Assembly: GCA_018659505.1 (NCBI GenBank)
Contig: JABJMI010000286.1
Location: 1 to 9,146, forward strand
Source of the DNA: Planctomicrobium sp.
Lineage (GTDB): Bacteria; Planctomycetota; Planctomycetia; Planctomycetales; Planctomycetaceae
Length of the DNA: 9,146 nt
Reading direction: 5' to 3'
Position numbers and translations under genes: made by a program. Shown here piece after piece: positions 5,403-9,146 of this stretch (positions within the stretch are counted from its first letter, which is position 1; each line of letters begins with the position of its first letter). The notes under the pieces are model-generated. The model had not been told where the DNA came from. It did no database searches and worked only from the letters and a program-made list of their open reading frames with translations.

Positions 5403-6743
5403 TTAGTCAACAGTTTTCTCTGCTTGGACCACTTCGAGAATCTCAAGAAGTTCTCGATGCCATTCATCATCTTCAGTATGTAAAAACCGTTCGGTGATTA
5501 TCTGTTCGGTGTCGTCAGTAATTTGATTTAGAAACGATAACAAAACTCCCGCGACTTCTTCTGCCTGATTTGTCATTGCGATACGCAGGTCTACCAAGAT
5601 GTAATCAACGGTTTTTTCCGCCTTATCGGGGGCGGATTCTTCGAGTAGAAGTTCAACAGCACGGACTCGAAGTTCGTGACTACGGCTTCTGAAGAGGATA
5701 TCGTAAATAACCTCTTGAGCTCGCTCACTACGTGGAATCGAGCCTAAAACGTCTAATGCTTTGAGACTTATTGAAGAAGAATTATGCGCAACACAATCAA
5801 AGATTTCCGGCGTTATCTCGATTGCGATTTCAGTTTGCAGAGTCAGCAATTCCAAAGCCGCCAGAACAATACAGTTTTCGAGATGAAGTAACTGTTCCCT
5901 GATACACGGCACTAAAAATTGAGGTAAGGGCTTACCATATTCTGACATTTCCCATAGAGCATTGAGCTTTAGTGCATCTGAACGAGAGGTTAGTCTTTGC
6001 TCCCAATAACCTGGAAGATCAATGCTCGCTGGTCGTCGCTCTAAAATGAGGTGAGTGTCTGATTTTCTTAAAAACTTCAGACCACGAACGAATGTTTCTC
6101 GCGCATCCAAGCGTAATCCGTTAACCCAATCTCCAGGACTCTCGTTTCGGAGCCAACAATAAAGAGATAGCGCGTACCCAAACTCCTGGGAACTTAATGC
6201 GCGTTCGCGTTTCATACTCCATTGGAAATAGACCACGTTGTCTTCGTATTGTTCTTGCAAACACGCATTTGCACCAAAGAGACCGAGCCCGTAAAAAACA
6301 GTGGTCAGGTCAACAATAGGTTCAAGATCGGTTTCGTCACCTGTTAGAAAACCTTCGTCGACCAAAATGATACGTGAGAAATCACGACTCAGGGAAGAAA
6401 TTAAACGCGTTCCGTTAGAGACCGCTGATTCTGGAACTGTGATAATTCCGCCGTAGTTAGTTTTCTCAAAGAGGACAGCATCATCCTGAGCCTCATCATT
6501 CGAAAGGATTCGTAATTCGACTTCTTGCTCAATACGTAAAAAGTAAATCAGCTGTTCAAAGAGCGGACGAATTGATTCTTTTGTTAAGTCTTTAAATTCG
6601 GGAAAGTCAGATGAGTCTGGCATGAGCAATGCCCCACCCAACATCGTCTCTTTCCCTAAATTCTCAATAAGCCAAGCGAATTTTGTTTCTATCCAGACTC
6701 GCTCACGCAATGGGAGCGGACATTTCGCATTGAATCCAAGCAT
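5403..6743 (-). CDS. Degenerate zinc-peptidase-like protein with C-terminal helical repeats
   Basis: This encodes 446 residues with no signal peptide. The N-terminal half (about 15-230) matches, from memory, a planctomycete protein family that carries an HExxH zinc-peptidase motif, then a D-x-E-P-x-x-D-L-x-T-V-F segment and G-L-G-x-F-x-A-N. Here the last two are kept (DLEPIVDLTTVFYGLGLFGAN, split across 139-159). The expected HExxH has become R120-D121-F-S-R124, so both zinc histidines and the catalytic glutamate are lost. Later family-like features are FGYALSLYCWLRNE and LRLDARETFVRGLKFLRK. Residues about 260-446 are repetitive and helical (Leu/Ala/Glu-rich, about 35-40 per unit), resembling HEAT-type repeats suited to protein binding. 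Start ATG 6743 is the first in frame; upstream pairing to 16S rRNA is weak. The gene is AT-richer than the flanks. A binding or regulatory role is inferred. No partner is evident. Confidence 0.6.
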   Translation of the reverse strand: MLGFNAKCPLPLRERVWIETKFAWLIENLGKETMLGGALLMPDSSDFPEFKDLTKESIRPLFEQLIYFLRIEQEVELRILSNDEAQDDAVLFEKTNYGGIITVPESAVSNGTRLISSLSRDFSRIILVDEGFLTGDETDLEPIVDLTTVFYGLGLFGANACLQEQYEDNVVYFQWSMKRERALSSQEFGYALSLYCWLRNESPGDWVNGLRLDARETFVRGLKFLRKSDTHLILERRPASIDLPGYWEQRLTSRSDALKLNALWEMSEYGKPLPQFLVPCIREQLLHLENCIVLAALELLTLQTEIAIEITPEIFDCVAHNSSSISLKALDVLGSIPRSERAQEVIYDILFRSRSHELRVRAVELLLEESAPDKAEKTVDYILVDLRIAMTNQAEEVAGVLLSFLNQITDDTEQIITERFLHTEDDEWHRELLEILEVVQAEKTVD

Positions 6744-6841
6744 GTATTCTCAACTCTGTACGATACTCTATTGATACTCGAAAGGTGATCCAATTCAATC
6801 GTAAAGACTGAGAAACTCTTTAAAGAAGGTCTCAAACCATT

Positions 6842-8101
6842 TCATGACTTCGGTTTGATAAACAAGACCTCGCCTCTTTCAATCCACCCTTTTCTCAGAT
6901 CGACACGGAACCAGCCTTCACTGTTTGGGGGATGGAAGCGGACAGGCGAGCGTGGTCCTAATTCGGAGAGATCGTATTCTTTCCAGGTCTTTCCTAAATC
7001 TGGCGAGATAGCGATGCCAGTCTTAAACGTCGATGCAGGGGCGCAATGACCTGCGAGGATGACCTTGTCTTCGATGATCATGTTCGCCATTTCGAATTCG
7101 GCATCGAAGAGCAAAGTGTGCTTTTCAGGGTCCCCGAGATCCTCTGGGGTGCAGCGGAAAATTCCGCGGTCGTGTCTCTCGCTGTCGCCTTTGGGTCCAT
7201 TGGCATCCGCAGCCCAGTAGAGCTGACCGTCGACAAAGCTGATTCCACCAGATTTGTAACGAGAGTTTGAATTCACAGAGACCAATATCTGCCAGTCCCA
7301 TTCATCAGACTTCGAATCGTAGGTGCCGCGCATCCAGTGGCATTCGTTTCCAAATCCTCGATCGATGTCGCCGGTACAAGCGTAGAAAGCTCGTTCCGCC
7401 GGATTGTAAACGACAGAGTGAATGTGCCGGCAAATCACGGAGTTGTCGGGATTACCGAGATATGCGTTCGGCTTGGTCTCCTTCTCTTGGAATTTAGGGT
7501 TCCGTCCAAATGAATAGGCGATTTTGACTGTCTGCCCGTTGTCGGTCGAGTAGTAGATGTTGACCGGCACCGGCCCGCCGAGCACGTTGCAGTAGTTCCC
7601 CCAGACAAGCATCTCAGAGCCATCAATGTCCCACGTATGAACGCCGTCGAGTGGATGAAAATACCAGCCGGGCTGATCTGGATTTTTCGGAGTATGCGGC
7701 AGGTAATCTTGTCCATCACTCTGGACGATGATCTCTTGATGTGTTTTGAGATTGTCGGTGCTTAGAAAGAGCTTCTGCCGTGTGGCAAAGAGGATGTTTC
7801 CGTTCTTAAGAATGCAGCTGAATCCGATGTTCTCAGCGTCAGCGAACTCCGCACTGTGAGCCCATGTCTTGGCGTTATCTTCGGAGAGAAAGATTTTGCC
7901 ATCACGGAAACCGAAAGCTTTGTTGTCTCGCTGCGAATCGATGTACGGTCCTTCAGGGGCGAGGCGATACCAGAAGTGTTCGGTCTCTCCCTGTGTTGCA
8001 GCATACAAGCGTGAAACACCGGGACTCATCAATGTCGTTGCAGTGACGACTGCGGAAGTGCCAAGGAATTGGCGACGGTTAAAATGTGATAGTTCATTCA
8101 T
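6842..8101 (-). CDS. Tat-exported BNR/Asp-box (sialidase-like) beta-propeller protein
   Basis: This encodes 419 residues. FNRRQFLG (7-14) followed by a hydrophobic stretch (15-25) and an A-x-A-like end near 33-36 form a twin-arginine signal, so the protein is exported folded. Four Asp-box motifs (S-x-D-x-x-x-T-W type) mark a sialidase-like propeller: LSEDNAKTW (72-80), LSTDNLKTH (113-120 region), YSTDNGQT (184-191) and ISPDLGKTW (365-373). RHIHSVVYNP (225-234) and HPLDGVHTWD (149-158) are possible active-site or ligand loops. A sialidase arginine triad cannot be assigned by eye, so glycosidase activity is unproven; many planctomycete relatives are annotated only as exo-alpha-sialidase-like. 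The upstream gene ends 28 nt before this start on the same strand, so the two are probably co-transcribed. No strong terminator was seen after the stop at 6842. Confidence 0.75.
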   Translation of the reverse strand: MNELSHFNRRQFLGTSAVVTATTLMSPGVSRLYAATQGETEHFWYRLAPEGPYIDSQRDNKAFGFRDGKIFLSEDNAKTWAHSAEFADAENIGFSCILKNGNILFATRQKLFLSTDNLKTHQEIIVQSDGQDYLPHTPKNPDQPGWYFHPLDGVHTWDIDGSEMLVWGNYCNVLGGPVPVNIYYSTDNGQTVKIAYSFGRNPKFQEKETKPNAYLGNPDNSVICRHIHSVVYNPAERAFYACTGDIDRGFGNECHWMRGTYDSKSDEWDWQILVSVNSNSRYKSGGISFVDGQLYWAADANGPKGDSERHDRGIFRCTPEDLGDPEKHTLLFDAEFEMANMIIEDKVILAGHCAPASTFKTGIAISPDLGKTWKEYDLSELGPRSPVRFHPPNSEGWFRVDLRKGWIERGEVLFIKPKS

Positions 8102-8129
8102 GGAACGATCTTTAGGTTTGAGTTCTGAT

Positions 8130-9146
8130 TCATCGACTTGTGGGTTTCATTTCGCTAAACGGCCGCCCTTCCAACTCACCACATGCTTGAAGAGCCAGGA
8201 CAGCATAAGCGCTGCCGACATTGGAAATGAGATTCCGGCACTCATTGACCGGCGAACGGGTAAACCACTTGCCACTTTCTCGCTGATTCGTTTTCAGCCA
8301 GTCGATACCGCGACGTAGTCGAGCGTCGTCTGACGGGACACCCAACTCACGCGCAACGACAATAACAAAACCGGTTCCGTACCCGTCGCTGGTTTTTGTA
8401 TCGAGAGGTTCCCCGTCGCTTCGGGCAAGCCCCTTCCAGCCAGTCAGCAAGCCAGCAGTCGACCAGCCTCCGTCATCGAGCTGAAGGGAGAGCAGTTCCG
8501 CCAGAGTTTCTTCTCGCTGCTCTTCAGTCACGATGCCACTGATCCTGATTGAACACCAGGCGAGCATAGCACGGTGATGCAAAGACTTGGGGGGATTGTT
8601 CTTCAGATACTTACGGATATTATCGAGCCCCGCACGAGCTTGTGGAGTTTCGGCGTAGCTGTCGGGAGCAAGACCAACGGTGAGAGCTGCGAGAGTGACG
8701 CCGTAATGATCATCGATTTCCAATGGAGCGTAATCGCAATTCGGCCATCTCCAACCACCGTCCTCTCGCTGTACTGTCCACATGATATCCAGGACGTCCC
8801 GCGAGACGTCACTGAGCTTGCCTGTGGTCTGTATGTCGTTGAGAGTCAGTCCAGTCCCCACGACAATTGGCCAGAATCCTTGTGCTTCAGTAGGTTTGTT
8901 TTTCTCCCAACGAACTTTGCGATAGTCTTCATAGAAGCTGCGGACCTCGCCAGAATCGGGCAGGATCGTTTTCAGCGCTGGGCGAGCAGCCATGTAAAAC
9001 AGATTTGTATGGCAGGTAGCACACTTCTTGGTCTTCTGCCAATTCAGTGCCGAGCGATCCAGATACTGTGCTGCTTTGACCGTCGAAAACTCAGCCGCGT
9101 AAGGTTCATCCGCCGAAATCTCCGGCAAGCCCTCTTCAACGTCATC
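8130..9146 (-). CDS. CXXCH plus prenyltransferase-repeat (squalene-hopene-cyclase-like) protein, 5' partial
   Basis: The frame is open to the window edge. The TTG at 9128 is not taken as the start because six more codons (DDVEEG) precede it, so the true start lies beyond 9146. Numbering from that TTG, CATCH (36-40) is a c-type haem or structural CXXCH motif within WQKTKKCATCHTN. Alpha-helical prenyltransferase/terpene-cyclase repeats follow: QREDGGW (120-126), LQLDDGGWS (215-223) and NQRESGKW (281-288). EIDD (137-140) recalls the DxDD acid motif of squalene-hopene cyclases with Glu in the first place. Visible length (338 residues) is about half a true cyclase, so making hopanoids is unlikely. 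Planctomycetes encode many such CXXCH-plus-repeat proteins, usually secreted and of unknown function. Haem binding requires export, and the signal region is outside the window. It leads the BNR-repeat gene by 28 nt. Confidence 0.7.
   Translation of the reverse strand, partial: DDVEEGLPEISADEPYAAEFSTVKAAQYLDRSALNWQKTKKCATCHTNLFYMAARPALKTILPDSGEVRSFYEDYRKVRWEKNKPTEAQGFWPIVVGTGLTLNDIQTTGKLSDVSRDVLDIMWTVQREDGGWRWPNCDYAPLEIDDHYGVTLAALTVGLAPDSYAETPQARAGLDNIRKYLKNNPPKSLHHRAMLAWCSIRISGIVTEEQREETLAELLSLQLDDGGWSTAGLLTGWKGLARSDGEPLDTKTSDGYGTGFVIVVARELGVPSDDARLRRGIDWLKTNQRESGKWFTRSPVNECRNLISNVGSAYAVLALQACGELEGRPFSEMKPTSR

Noticed and set aside
6690..6743. N-terminal PLPLRERV segment as read-through of a dispersed repeat peptide
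   Set aside because: It resembles SPLPLRERG-type repeat translations, but the following W-I-E-T-K-F-A-W-L fits the family's own N-terminal pattern, so the start is kept.
7869..8318. 149-residue frame on the + strand
   Set aside because: It is antisense to the BNR-repeat gene and the preceding gene, spans their 28-nt junction and has no domain features.

Overview
The window looks like a chromosomal stretch from a planctomycete (Planctomycetota, probably order Planctomycetales). This rests on gene content: a PQQ-like propeller protein with a W-x-F-x-R-G-P-G start to its propeller, a small secreted TIGR03067-type protein, a Tat-exported BNR/sialidase-like protein carrying RRQFLG, and a CXXCH plus prenyltransferase-repeat protein of a kind common in this phylum. 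Most of the DNA is about 50-55% GC where sampled. No tRNA, rRNA, CRISPR array, transposase or integrase was seen.

Layout, left to right. Positions 1-349 are non-coding and hold a run of hairpins, including a strong terminator (94-130) for something left of the window. A secreted esterase of the PHB depolymerase/feruloyl esterase class (350-1207, +) converges tail to tail, sharing a TTAA, with a membrane-anchored PQQ-like propeller protein (1204-3243, -). A small secreted TIGR03067-like protein (3488-3889, -) follows, with a candidate promoter and a perfect operator-like palindrome upstream. Positions 3890-4370 lie between divergent genes and are a mosaic of short repeats and hairpins.

Next is a visibly AT-richer block. 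It holds two unrecognised small proteins on the + strand (4371-4859 and 4916-5200), a 157-bp imperfect inverted repeat (5244-5400), and a minus-strand 446-residue protein (5403-6743). The last appears to be a catalytically dead relative of a planctomycete zinc-peptidase-like family followed by helical repeats. Repeats border both sides of the small-gene pair, so this is the most accessory-looking part of the window.

The right end is a minus-strand pair spaced 28 nt apart and probably co-transcribed: a haem-motif/prenyltransferase-repeat protein (8130 to beyond 9146, 5' end outside the window) followed by the Tat-exported BNR-repeat protein (6842-8101). Five products (esterase, propeller, TIGR03067-like, BNR and, by inference, the CXXCH protein) act outside the cytoplasm. 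No multi-gene pathway linking all loci is evident. The best leads for new biology are the degenerate metallopeptidase/helical-repeat protein and the inverted-repeat element beside it; neither is shown to be a defined system.
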